Shown one piece after another: positions 36,174 through 47,253 of a stretch of DNA of 64,000 nucleotides; position 1 is the first letter of the stretch; each line of letters begins with the position of its first letter. The stretch lies in NCBI GenBank assembly GCA_002943765.1, contig PQWQ01000023.1, positions 436,501 through 500,500 on the forward strand, written 5' to 3'. The position numbers and the translations under genes are program-made. Origin of the DNA: Psoroptes ovis (taxonomy: Eukaryota; Arthropoda; Arachnida; Sarcoptiformes; Psoroptidae). The notes beneath the pieces are model-generated. The model was given only the letters and a program-made list of their open reading frames with translations, did not search any database and was not told the DNA's origin.

Positions 36174-38498
36174 ATGATTGATTCAAATTATTTCAATGAT
36201 CCGGATGATCCGTATGATGATGACGATTTATCATTGATCGAATCGATTGAACATATCAAAGATGTAAGTTTTTGATAATTTTTCAAATGAATTAAATGAA
36301 TAATTTCCAATTTTACTCGAATTCGAAGACATATTCATTGACAGATTCATCCATATCATCAATCAGCGCTGGTTATTACGATGATAATGGTGGCCAAAAT
36401 CAACCGAATGAATTCGAAATTTTGAATCGATTAGATTCGATATTGTTGAATAATGATGATCAACAAATCGAAGATAATCTTGATGATGAACAAGAACAAA
36501 ATGAACGAAATGATGGCAACAGCGACGATACAACGATATCCTTGACAAGTAATACTTCAACAATAGCCTGTAGTCATTTGCCGCTGAATATGATTAATGA
36601 TCGTAGTAACAAATTGAATACGTGCAAAATTTCGCAAATCAAACTCAAAGACGATTCGATCATTGTAAAAAATGGCTGCTTTATTCGTCGAATTCAACGA
36701 TTTAGCGAAGATATTTCGGATAATTGTCGATTTCCATTATCATTACCTATGGATGGTAGTGATATTTATAGGTCGAATGGTAAACACCAATCAACATCGT
36801 GGCAAGCTATCCACCTGTTGGCCGATTGTGTGCTGTTACTGTGGACGCAAAATGCTGATCATACATCAGGTGAATGTCCATTAAATAATGTCTTGAACGA
36901 TTCGATCGAATATCTTTGTTTACAGCCACAATTAATCGATTATTTAAAATATTCAGCCTCTGATCATAAACACCAATCAATACCCTTCCGTCGCCATAAT
37001 TCATTGATTGATTTCAATGATTTCCATCGGCAGAAACACCTCATAAATTTTCAATTAAAATATTTGAATGATAATTCATCGAACGATGATGATCATGGAA
37101 TTATATTGGAAAATTTCCGTAAACATTCTCGAACCGATTGTCATCGATTAATATCACCATTAAAACTTATGAATCCTGGAACAAATCCAGCGCAATTAGC
37201 TCAACTAATAACAAAAATTGAAAAAAATTATTATCAACAGCTGACCACAAGAGAAATGTTGAATCTAATGTTTGGCGACGCGAAAATTAAATGTAATAAT
37301 CGTAATTTGAAGACCATGTTACAATTTTCAATTGAATTAACTAAATTAATCGAATGTTTTATACGTGGTGGTGGTGGTGGTGGTGAGCCACAGCATTCAA
37401 TTGAAGGCCGTACACAGAGGATTATGTATTCGATTGAAGTATGTATTCGATTAAGTTGTCCGATAAGTTCTTGCCACTTTTCTCATGATTTCCTACGATA
37501 TAATCGGCAAAAACTTTTTGGACAACCTTAATTCTCAGACATTCGATAGATTAATTATTAAGATGTTTTCCATTAATTAATTAATCACTAATATTTCTTA
37601 AATAATCAAATAGATTGCCTTCATATTGTTAATGAGGCGGAATTATCTATCATTTTATTCAATAATGCGTGGATTATGTTTACCATTTGTATATTCATTA
37701 CGAGAATCATGGCTATCATTGAAAATGAATAATCCAATACATTTTAGGTAATTATTTATTGAATTAATTGATCAATTAATCATTAATCTTATCGAATCAT
37801 TTGTTTATGTGAGCAGAATATACCAACAATTAATCAATGTACACAATAAACGACTGAATAAACAAAAATCGTTAATAATTCATCATAATCAATTTGTAAA
37901 TGGTGATCTATCATTATCATCTTCATTATTACCATCACTACCTGCATTATCGATGCTAATTGATACAATCAAATTACGAACTATAGCCCTTATTTGTCAT
38001 TTGATTGAAAATTCGAAACAAACTAATGAAATTCATGACAATTTCCAGCATAAATCAATAATCCAATTATCCGATCAAAATCAAGAGCCTTCAAATCGAA
38101 ATCATCGAAATAAGCCTCGAAGAAAATCTTTGAAAATACAATTTTGGCCATTATTCAAAAGTCATCAAAATGATAAGAAGATTATTAAATTAGATATTAG
38201 TGATCAAATGGCTCTGAATGCCATAGAAACACTACGGTCAATATTGAAATCATTTGATCCTACATCGGTATTGAAAATCGGCGGTAAGCTCGAATCAATC
38301 GATATCGATTATTTTCGATTATTTATTGATCAACAATTTTTCAATGAACAAAATTTCAACCATTGTTCAATGCCCAATAATTGGCAATCAATATCATTAA
38401 TGAACATAAATACCTACAGATATCAATTATTAATTGATCAATTCATTCATTTATATAGAAAACTATTCAAACAACATATAAACGATTATAAATTTTAA
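36174..38498 (+). CDS. NSP-family-like protein with Cdc25/RasGEF-like domain (BCAR3/SH2D3-like)
   Basis: Four exons (36174-36263, 36329-37438, 37614-37747, 37817-38498) give 671 aa. The C-terminal half, from about residue 310, follows the order of the Cdc25-like domain of BCAR3/SH2D3 proteins: NPAQLAQLITKIEK, TREMLNLMFG, NYLSFYSIMRGL (family: N.F.....M.AL), LRESWLSL (LE.TW..L), LPALSMLID and a final YRYQLLIDQFIHLYRKL (RYEKFDKVLTALSHKLE). NSP proteins bind p130Cas through this catalytically dead GEF fold. The N-terminal half is Asp/Asn-rich; I cannot identify the SH2 domain that NSP members normally have, although SWQAIHLLADCVLLLW is conserved-looking. A true RasGEF is the alternative. Intron 2 holds a MITE. 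Confidence 0.55.
37451..37531. mobile_element. Palindromic MITE, family 1, copy 8 (intronic)
   Basis: An 81-bp inverted repeat, TTAAGTTGTCCGATAAG to CTTTTTGGACAACCTTAA, inside the second intron of the NSP-like gene (37439-37613), 12 bp after the donor. Read-through would add about 25 MITE-encoded residues and a stop. Confidence 0.86.
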
Positions 38499-38506
38499 AC
38501 AAAATA

Positions 38507-38586
38507 TTAAGTTGTCCGATAAGTTTTTGTCGATTTTCTCACGATTCTCCAACAATATAATTGGCAAAAACTTTTCGGACAACCAA
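38507..38586. mobile_element. Palindromic MITE, family 1, copy 9, between convergent genes
   Basis: An 80-bp inverted repeat (TTAAGTTGTCCGATAAG / CTTTTCGGACAACCAAAA) occupying two thirds of the 121 bp between the NSP-like stop (38498) and the La stop (38620). It must be transcribed in the 3' UTR of one or both genes and would fold into a hairpin in either RNA. Confidence 0.86.
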
Positions 38587-38619
38587 AACAGAGAAATAAC
38601 AAAGCCAAATATCATGATT

Positions 38620-40363
38620 TCAATCCAATTTCTGCTCAATTTTCTTTGAATTTTTAAAAAATTTTCGAACACACCGAGCATAATGTTCAAAATGATCCGG
38701 TAAACGATTCGGATCGATTAATGAAAATTGATCATTAATCGGTCCCAATTTTTGATCAGCAAAAATCATTCGATTCAGATCAATTTCATTGTTATTGCTC
38801 TCTTCTTCTTCACTACACATATCGGCGAATAATTCTTGAAATATTTCAAATGAATTTTTTTGCTGAGATTTCTCGTGAAATTTCACCAATGATGAACGAT
38901 TCTTAAATAATAAATAATAATAATAATCATTATTTGATTTAACAGCTTCATAAACATATATTAATCCAATCGTTTTACGAAGATAATTTCTGAACATCCT
39001 TCGATTATCGATAGTATCATTAGTGTTATTATTAATATCTTCTTGTTTTTTCCATGATAAATATTGATTCAAATAATCAATTTGATTTGATTCAATTGAA
39101 TTCTTCATTATCATAATTATAATCGAACGACGTGAAATCAATAGCCTTAAACCTTTTAATTTTGATTGATTCGTATTTGATTTTGATTGTTTATTATCAT
39201 TATTATTATTAGCATCAATATTACCACCATTATTAGCATCGTTAGCATCATTATTATTGCTATTATTAGAGGTGTTGTTGCTGCTACAATCAATAGACAG
39301 CTGATCATCAATCGTTTTACAAATCGATTGTTTTGATCGAAGTCGTCGTCGTTGCCTTTTTTTCATTAATTTATAACGTAAATAATTATCATATGTTTGT
39401 ATTTGTAATGTTTGATCAATGGCCAATAATTTATGCTTGAATTCATCAATAATTTCATTGTTTTTGAACACTGTGTACATAAATAAAATTGAAATGAATT
39501 AAAAAATGAATTAATTAATTTTAAAATATATTTAGGTTGTCCGATAAGTTTTCGTCGATTATATCGTAGAAAATGTTTGGAAAATCGCCTAAAAACTTTT
39601 CGGACAACCTAATATATCAGAAAAAAATAAAATTAATAATAAGCAAACCAATTATAATAGATTTAATATATTTCGATTCATCATCATTATCATTATCACG
39701 TTTCAATATTTTAATACCATAAAATGAATTTTCATCAATAATTTCATTACGTATAAACCATTCAATTAATTCATATAATTTTATTGTTTTCAATGATTTC
39801 AATTTTGTTATGAATACAATTGAATTGATCATTGATTTAAGATATTCTTTTTGATTCAATTTAATGCTATTATTATTCGAATCGCCATTTGGATAATTAA
39901 ATGTTTTAAGTCGTTTAAATTGAAAATGCTGGGCATCAAATACGATATTTTCAAATTTAAACTGAGTAAACGTTGTAATTAAATCTTGATTAAATATTGA
40001 ATCGTTGTTATTGATGCTGTTATTATTAATTTCCATTTTTTCCAGTAACAATTGTTTGATTCGATTAAATTTCATGAATATTTCGATTGAAATACCTATG
40101 ATTGAAATGAAATGAAATTATCAAAATATCAATTATTATTTATGAAGATATTTTAGGTTGTCCAAAAAGTTTTTGCCAATTTTTCAATGATTTTTTCACG
40201 ATATAACCGGCCAAAAACTTTTCGGACAACCTAAATATATACAATAGTATTTACCATCGTGATTTTCGCTGATCAATGTACGCATAAATCGGCTGAAATG
40301 AAGATTAAAATCAGAAAAATAGAAATCAATTTGTTTGCATATTTTTTCATTAATTTCGGCCAT
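38620..40363 (-). CDS. La protein (La motif plus RRM)
   Basis: Exons 40363..40255, 40095..39649 and 39470..38620 give 468 aa. The La motif opens the protein: KICKQIDFYFSDFNLHFSRF holds the Gln, aromatic, Asp and Phe residues that bind UUU-3'OH, continuing after splicing into ISIEIFMKFNRIKQL. An RRM follows (YIKSIIIVFKNN as RNP1-like strand, then NYLRYKLMKKRQRRR). A basic linker, an Asn-rich insertion and a second, degenerate RRM-like region complete it. La protects nascent Pol III transcripts and assists tRNA folding. Length exceeds fly La (390). LARP7 is the main alternative. Both introns contain a family 1 MITE, and the 3' end abuts another. Confidence 0.82.
39532..39612. mobile_element. 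Palindromic MITE, family 1, copy 10 (intronic)
   Basis: An 81-bp inverted repeat (TTAGGTTGTCCGATAAG / CTTTTCGGACAACCTAA) inside La intron 2 (39471-39648, 178 bp). The residual intron would be about 95 bp. Confidence 0.88.
40153..40234. mobile_element. Palindromic MITE, family 1, copy 11 (intronic)
   Basis: An 82-bp inverted repeat (TTAGGTTGTCCAAAAAG / CTTTTCGGACAACCTAA) inside La intron 1 (40096-40254, 159 bp). Confidence 0.88.
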
Positions 40364-40900
40364 TTTGTCTATTTTCTAAAATTTCAAATTTTGAACAAGT
40401 AAATAGGTTAAATAACAACCTTAAATACGGAGAAGATATCACAATTGAACAGAAAATCGAATGTTTTTTTTTTGAAATTTAGTCATCAACCCGTTACCGG
40501 TTCAAGTTTTTTCCCAAAATCAGCACTCAACTCTGTCATTTATTCCATAGGAATAAGCTAAATTTGCCCGTACCACACTCGGGCATGTCATGTTTGATGG
40601 AAAATTATATGCCCGTATAAGGTTCGGGAATAGAAATTATCGTGTTTTCAAACATCAACGCCATCTGTCGAGTGATTGCTAATTAAAAAAAAAGTTAAAC
40701 ATTCGAAATTCGAATTTTCGAATTTTTTTTTTTTTGAACATTTTCGAAATTCGAATATTTACAAATACAATTTCCAATATTTCAAATATTTGATTCTAGA
40801 TTTAACCGAGAGAATACCCTCTAAAATTCTTTAATTTTATCTAAATATATTAATTAATCGTATTAATTATTAATTAAGAATTAATTAATCGAAATCAAAT
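40364..40900. promoter_or_regulatory. Head-to-head promoter interval, La and unknown gene
   Basis: 537 bp between divergent start codons. It includes a GC-richer patch with short dyads (CCCGTACCACACTCGGGCAT near 40568 and CCCGTATAAGGTTCGGG near 40613). A comparable CCCGTCTTAGACACGGGCAT occurs at about 50252 in another promoter interval, so this may be a shared motif. Poly-T and TTCGAA repeats follow. Confidence 0.4.
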
Positions 40901-41527
40901 ATGCCAAACCGTAAAGAAATTCTTAAGAAAACATTAATTCTTCCCGAAAGAAATAGATTTAAAGGGTTGTCTGTGTATGACAAATATCATTTATTATCAT
41001 CATTATCTATTGATAATCTTGTACGTTATTTAAATTATATTTTCAGCAATAACTATGATGGTAATGATGATCATCTAGATATGGATGGACATTTTATTAT
41101 TGAACAAATTGTTGATCATGGCCATTGTCATTATTATCGTCAGCATAGTTCATACGATAATAATTACAATTGTTCAAATAATCAAGCATTTACTCGAAAC
41201 TATACCGATGGCCCAAGAAAACAGTTTGATGAAGATGAATTGTATCTGTCCAATTGGATCCTCAAACATCAACAACAGTCATTCGCCATGAATGATTTGA
41301 ATTTGATAAGTCATCATCACTCCACCAGTCAATCTACCACTACTAATGGTGCTAATATTGACGGCCTCGAAATTGATAGATTGATTGAATTTTTTAAAAT
41401 GATGAATATTCAGACGAATGAATTCACCGATGAACAGCATATCCAACAATTCAATTCAACATTTGATTCTCAGTCGCCATCATTTGATCAAAATTTGCCA
41501 TCATTTTTGACTAATCAGTTCAAATGA
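40901..41527 (+). CDS. Unknown 208-aa protein
   Basis: A single exon. The N-terminus is Lys/Arg-rich (MPNRKEILKKTLILPERNRF), followed by SVYDKYHLLSSLSIDNLVRYL, a likely helical pair, then His, Asn, Gln and Ser-rich sequence and an acidic helix LEIDRLIEFFKMMNI. No signal peptide, membrane segment or cysteine pattern is present. The codon usage and spacing look like those of neighbouring genes. I recognise no family. It shares its 5' interval with La. Confidence 0.5.
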   Translation: MPNRKEILKKTLILPERNRFKGLSVYDKYHLLSSLSIDNLVRYLNYIFSNNYDGNDDHLDMDGHFIIEQIVDHGHCHYYRQHSSYDNNYNCSNNQAFTRNYTDGPRKQFDEDELYLSNWILKHQQQSFAMNDLNLISHHHSTSQSTTTNGANIDGLEIDRLIEFFKMMNIQTNEFTDEQHIQQFNSTFDSQSPSFDQNLPSFLTNQFK

Positions 41528-41702
41528 AATGTGTTTTTGATTATGTCTTAGTCATTATTAATGACTAGTAATAGGTCAAATGTTTAAATATATTTTCGAT
41601 TATTACTTCATGATTAAATGGTAATGGTAATTGCTTAAATTTTCATAAAATTCAAGATTTAAATCATTATTTTAATTGAAAAATTATTGAATAAAATGGT
41701 TA

Positions 41703-42293
41703 TTATTTTGAACATTGACACAAGAATTTATTATCATAACATTCATTCGTCAACAATTGATTCATATCGACATTATTTGCAGTGGATAATGGTGATGATT
41801 GTTGATAATAATAATGGCCAACCAGCGCTGGTAGCGCAAAACAACTACAACCAACAAATTTCAAATTATTCTTGGTACAATATGTTGCACATAGTACAAA
41901 ATCACAATCAAAACATTCACAAAAACGATTCAGCCGAAATACGGAATTTTTTCGTGAATTACATTCGGAACGATTATAACCATATTGTTGGCAAAAATCT
42001 TGACATTCTTGTCTTGTCGTACAACGATTATATGGTATCATTTCTATTTAATAATTGAATGAATGAATAAATTATATTAGGTTGTCCCATAAGTTCTGGC
42101 CATTTTTCAAATAGAAAAAAATCAAAAAAACGACAAAAACTTATGGGACAACCCAGTAAAAGAAAATTGATAAAAGATTATTGATGAAAGATAAGTGACA
42201 CTTATAGAATTCTAAACAATAGCCCTTACCATTTAAATCGATTTGTATGGATAAATATATGAATATTAATAATTTATATGTTTTTATCATCAT
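41703..42293 (-). CDS. Small secreted cysteine-rich protein, repeated C-x3-C...C-x-C pattern
   Basis: Exons 42293..42230 and 42043..41703 join over a 186-bp intron to 134 aa. Exon 1 is a signal peptide (KTYKLLIFIYLSIQI). The mature part carries about 16 cysteines in two modules with the order C-x5-C-x3-C ... C-x-C and C-x4-C-x3-C ... C-x-C, plus a last C-x6-C-x-C. C-x3-C with C-x-C is the hallmark of the cysteine-stabilised alpha-beta (defensin-like) fold, but the spacing is looser than in known defensins or channel toxins. A role in immunity or as an allergen-like secreted protein is speculation. The intron contains a family 1 MITE. Confidence 0.62.
42077..42156. mobile_element. Palindromic MITE, family 1 subfamily C, copy 12 (intronic)
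   Basis: An 80-bp TA-flanked inverted repeat with altered arms, TTAGGTTGTCCCATAAGTT and AACTTATGGGACAACCCAG. Compensating changes in both arms (CCAT/ATGG) keep the stem paired. It lies inside the intron of the cysteine-rich protein gene. Confidence 0.85.
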
Positions 42294-42433
42294 TTTCTAG
42301 ATTTTCGAAAGTAATTTTATGGCAAACGATCGATGGTCGAATCAAATCAGAAAAATCAATAGTTTCTGGGGTGTCCATTTATATACCAATCGGTTTATTA
42401 TTATTATTATTATGAGGGTAAATACTGATTGTA

Positions 42434-42516
42434 TTAGGTTGTCCGAAAAGTTTTCGGCCGGCTATATCGTTGAAAAAATCTTTGGAAAATCTACAAAAAG
42501 TTTCCGGACAATCTAA
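42434..42516. mobile_element. Palindromic MITE, family 1, copy 13
   Basis: An 83-bp inverted repeat (TTAGGTTGTCCGAAAAG / GTTTCCGGACAATCTAA) about 140 bp upstream of the cysteine-rich protein start. Confidence 0.86.
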
Positions 42517-43645
42517 TATTTTTATTATTGATTGAATTTTTATTATTAATCAAAATATTTTTTTATTGGTATTTGTATAGGGCTTGAACAAACAAACAAA
42601 CAGCGACAACAACAAGTTTACGATGGGTAAACATCCTGACCATTTGAAAATATTTGAATATCATCAGGGTAATTCCCTCGGGCATATATCATCGACCAAA
42701 AGGTAAATATTCAGATATTCAATGTCCAAACTGATTCATTGATCATTATTTTTCCATCGATTTTTCCCAAAAGCCAGACACAAAAAAAACCACAAAGGAT
42801 AATCCCGATGATGATTACCACAGTGTTTGAAATCTATTTTATTCTTTAAATGTCATCCAAATGTACTTAAATATTTATATATGTGTGTGTGTGGCACACA
42901 AAAAACACATAGATAGACATATCTAAATTTAGCATTATTATATATCTATCTAAGTGTATTTGTCTGTGTCTATTGATTCAATGTTTTTCTTGGAATTCAT
43001 TGGAAAATGAATACTATTAGACATTTGACTATTTTATGTTTCTCCTAGGGTATTATACAATAATAATAATAATAATTTTCGATCAATGATATGTATATAG
43101 TAACCCTATTAATGAATTCTCAGATATATAACAACATATCTATCACTGGTTCAAGTTATGTTCAAGAATTGGATCAAACACTGATATGTTTAAAAGCTAA
43201 ATGGTGATAATATTAATATTTTTATCCAATTTCTTATAAATGTCGATTTGATTGTTTGTGAATCGAATTCATATTTGAATATGTATGTATGGATATAAAT
43301 TTAAATATATATTATTATACAATAATGAAATGTTTCATTTAGATTTCAATCAAATATTAATAATGATTATATGGATAATAATTGATCAAAATTGGATACA
43401 TAGAAACAACGAGAATTTCATTGGAATTCGGCCATAGAATCATATTTTAATTGAATCAAATGAATGAAAAAATCGCATTGAATTCTGTATCGGGGCCTGG
43501 TAAATGGTTTTCAATTCTGTGTGTGTGTGTGTGTGTGTGTATTCTTCATCAAGAATCAATAATCATTATTATATATAAATGTTTTTCAAAATAATTTTAT
43601 GAACCAAATATTCATTTATATATATATGGATGAATGTATGTATTA

Positions 43646-43807
43646 CAGAGTTTCAAGTTTTAATTCGTAGTTTTAAAATTAATTTTCAAAGTTTTCAAGT
43701 TGATTTTCGTAGTTTTGAATGCAATTTTAAATTGGTCAAATCACGAAATTCAATTTTAAAACTACGAAATTGAATTTTAAAACTCTGAATTTAAACTTGA
43801 AACCCTG
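43646..43807. mobile_element. Palindromic MITE, family 2, copy e
   Basis: A 162-bp inverted repeat (CAGAGTTTCAAGTTTTAATT / AATTTAAACTTGAAACCCTG) flanked by TA. Same length and internal structure as the copy at 28098. Confidence 0.88.
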
Positions 43808-44797
43808 TATCATGCAAATATATTTCGAAGAAATGAATTCATATATATAAAATCCAAAAAATAATGTCTCAAAGTGCAAATGTGTGGGCTCTGTGTAGTG
43901 AAACCTATCAAAACGAAACGAATATATCGTCAAATTGTATTAAAAATTTAAATGTATCTGTGTGTATGTATGGTATGTATGCAGGCTTGTCATAAATTAT
44001 TATTATTATTTTATTTTTGCCTAAATCAAATTTTGTTTCATTAATGATCACTTTTTGACAATTTTTTTCAGGCCCAACACGCATGTAGATCATCATTGTA
44101 TCACCATCTGAAAGTGAGAAACAAACGAATGAAAATTTTCCAGTAAAATTTCATTCTGATTCCGAAATCAAATGTACATAACGCCAGCAGATCTATGATC
44201 TATGTTAAGACGACCCTTTTACACGCCAGAAACCCTTCAAAGATGACTTCAAGATGATAAGCTCAAAATGAATTCGAATTTGGCCTTTTTTTAAATTGAT
44301 TCTCCGACCGATCTTTGACTGTAATTTGACAATCTATAACCCTCAAAAAATTGAACAAACAATGTGATTTATATATTACAAATCGATAATCATTCGATAA
44401 TCGAATCACAATCGACAATCAAAATTATTATTTGATATTTCAATCAATTTGGATTGAAATGAATGAATGAATGAAACACCTATCACATTGATCAGATAAT
44501 CAATCAAACAATCGACAATCAATTCATTTCGATTTATTTAAAATTTCATCACCCTTTCTCTACTCAAATCCTTGATTGCTTATTAATGAATGAATAATCA
44601 AAAACACAGATCAAACAAACAATAACCTTGAAAATTCCGTGAGATATTAATCAATCAAAAATAATTCAAAAATCATGAATCACAAATGCTGCTTTTGGTC
44701 GCCAAGAATATTATCGTTTGTCAATACAGCTGCATAGAAATATTAGAGATTTGACCTTGTTTTTTGGTATCTCAAATGATAATATGATGAGTGAATC

Positions 44798-47253
44798 ATG
44801 GAGCGATTAATAACAATCGATCAACATGACGATAAAATCGATTATGGTCGACACCGACAACATTCGATTCGACCCAAAAGATTTTCAATTCATCGAAAAT
44901 GTATCCTCATTATTGTTGTATTCATATTCACCATTATGAATGTTTATTTACGAAAATCATCGACAACAATAGCCAACAACGATGATGACAAGTTATTTAA
45001 ATCTTCAAAAATGATTAGTAGTGCCTCAACATTTTACCAAAATGATAAAGATAACGATGATGAAATAATATTCAATAATCGTAAATTATTGGAAATAAGT
45101 ACCACAAATGATGATAATCGTTCCGTGCATAATAAAACGTAAGTCTTTGTTTTATTATTAATGAATTTCGACTAATTAATCAATTATTCATTCGATTTTT
45201 AGACATAAAATTGGCCCCAAACAGCCATTAATACCATTGATTGTGTCGAAAAATGTCACATGTATCGATCCAGCCTACATGGAATTCCCACCGGATCTGT
45301 TTTCAGATCGAATACGTTCGAAAGGTGCAATAATCATTCATATATTGGTCGTTTGCTACATGTTTTATTGTTTGGCTGTTGTTTGTGATCATTATTTCCT
45401 CCCGTCATTGGAAGAATGTTCACAACGTTTGAATTTATCACAAGATGTTGCTGGTGCAACATTTATGGCTGCCGGTTCATCGGCACCAGAATTATTTACC
45501 GCCATTTTAGGTGTATTTATTGCTAAAGGTGATGTCGGTACCGGTACCATAGTCGGATCGGCTGTATTTAACATTTTATTCGTAATTGGTTTCTGCTCAT
45601 TATTTACCTGTGAGTATTTTTCGAATTTTAATTCGAAAATCGACTAAAATGTTTTTCCAATTTCATTGTAGCATCGACTGAATTAAATTGGTGGCCAGTT
45701 GCCCGAGATTCATCCTATTATACATTCACTGTGCTAATTTTAATTTTGGTAAATTTTCAAATCATTTCCAATTATCATCAATCAAATTATCCATATATTT
45801 TCATACTCAAAATAGTGTATTTATGATGGTGAAGTAACGGCATTCGAATCATTCATTTTACTTACATTTTATGGTGTTTACATTATTATAATGAAATACA
45901 ATATACAATTACGTGATTTAGTTTTGGAACAATGGCGGCAAAAATTTGGTAGCGATTTAAATGATAAATTTCGACAAAATCAATCACAACAACAATCAAC
46001 CGGTGTTGATGAGCTTAATAATCTTAAAATGAATACCATTCATCAAGTACATTATAAATCATTTCAAGGTATGACCGTATTGAAAAGATTCGATTCATAA
46101 GACTTATTTTCCATTTCGATTCTCCCCATAGAAAATGATTATGATGATTGGAATCCAGCACCACCACAGCAAGCGCAACAATCAAACAATCCTTTCATGA
46201 AATCTCCAATGAAAAAACCAGAAACATCAATGTTTGAAGCAGCAAATCAAATAATAATCAAATATAAACGTTTATTTCGTCCAAAAACAAGATTTCGTTC
46301 AGCAGCATATTTGATAATGATACGTCGTAATAAATCAAAGAATATTCATGGTGGTACAATAAATGATTTAAATTTTGATGATTTCGGCGATCAACAAAGA
46401 CGTATGTCACGTATTGGTCCTGAAGATGAAAATTTTTGGCGTAAATTACCCGATCCAAGTAAGCATTGTTTTTCAATACTGCTCGATCTTTTATTTATTT
46501 TTTCTTTATCTGATAACTTACCAAAAATATTTACCATTCCCTTATCCCCCGACCATTCGTTGAATAACTAGACACTGATGGAATGTTAGCATGTGCCAAA
46601 TGGTCCATACAAGCACCATTAGCAGCTGCACTACATTATACAATACCAGATTGTCGTATAAAGAAAAGTTTATTTTTATTAACATTTTTCATTTCAATCA
46701 TATGGACCGCATTTTTTAGCTATATTATGGTTTGGATGGTTACCATGATCGGTTGGACATTTGGCATACCGGATAGTATTATGGGTATTACATTTTTGGC
46801 TGCCGGCACTTCAGTACCAGATGCATATGCTAGTATGCATGTTGCTCGAATGGTAATTTTCATTTCTATTCAAACGAATTCTTCAATCATTTCATCCAAT
46901 TTTCTATCCTCCATGTGCATCTCTAGGGACAAGCTGACATGGCTGTCAGTAATTCAATCGGTTCAAATGTATTCGATATATTAATCGGCCTTGCATTACC
47001 ATGGTTTGTTGAAACAACCATTGTTGAACCTGGTACCGTATCAAGCATTAATAGCGGTGGTTTAGTATATGCAGTAATACTATTATTTCTATCATTATTA
47101 ATCACCATCTATCTATTTCATCATAATAATTGGACATTGAATCCTCGATTGGGTTATTCATTGCTATTTACATATTTACTATTCCTATTGATTAGTTCAG
47201 CCATTGAATTTAATCTATTTGGTTCAGTTAATCCACCAATTTGTGGTGAATAA
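44798..47253 (+). CDS. K+-dependent Na+/Ca2+ exchanger (NCKX, SLC24 family)
   Basis: Seven exons (44798-45138, 45203-45609, 45672-45748, 45816-46068, 46132-46458, 46572-46852, 46927-47253) give 670 aa. Both alpha repeats are intact: AGATFMAAGSSAPELFTA with its Glu, and GITFLAAGTSVPDAYA with its Asp, followed by GSNVFDILIG. These acidic residues bind Ca2+ and K+. A cytosolic loop of about 170 residues with YKRLFRPKTRFRSAAY separates the two five-helix halves, as in Nckx30C and zydeco of flies. The protein moves Ca2+ out against Na+ influx with K+ co-export at the plasma membrane. The extracellular N-terminus is Asp/Asn-rich after a first hydrophobic segment (CILIIVVFIFTIM). Confidence 0.94.

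Larger units (their letters stand above)
42294..44797. other. Intergenic, cysteine-rich protein to NCKX
   Basis: About 2.5 kb with one family 1 MITE, one family 2 MITE and a (GT)11 microsatellite at 43519-43540. The promoters of the cysteine-rich gene and of NCKX should be at its two ends. No coding exon is convincing. Confidence 0.4.

Noticed and set aside
37439..37531. C-terminal extension of the NSP-like exon ending at a stop at 37531
   Set aside because: The last ~25 codons are encoded by a family 1 MITE. The GTATGT donor at 37439 and the acceptor before 37614 restore the conserved Cdc25-like reading.
41687..42058. Plus-strand 123-aa open frame
   Set aside because: It lies antisense to the cysteine-rich protein, whose signal peptide, cysteine spacing and splice sites make the minus strand the coding strand.
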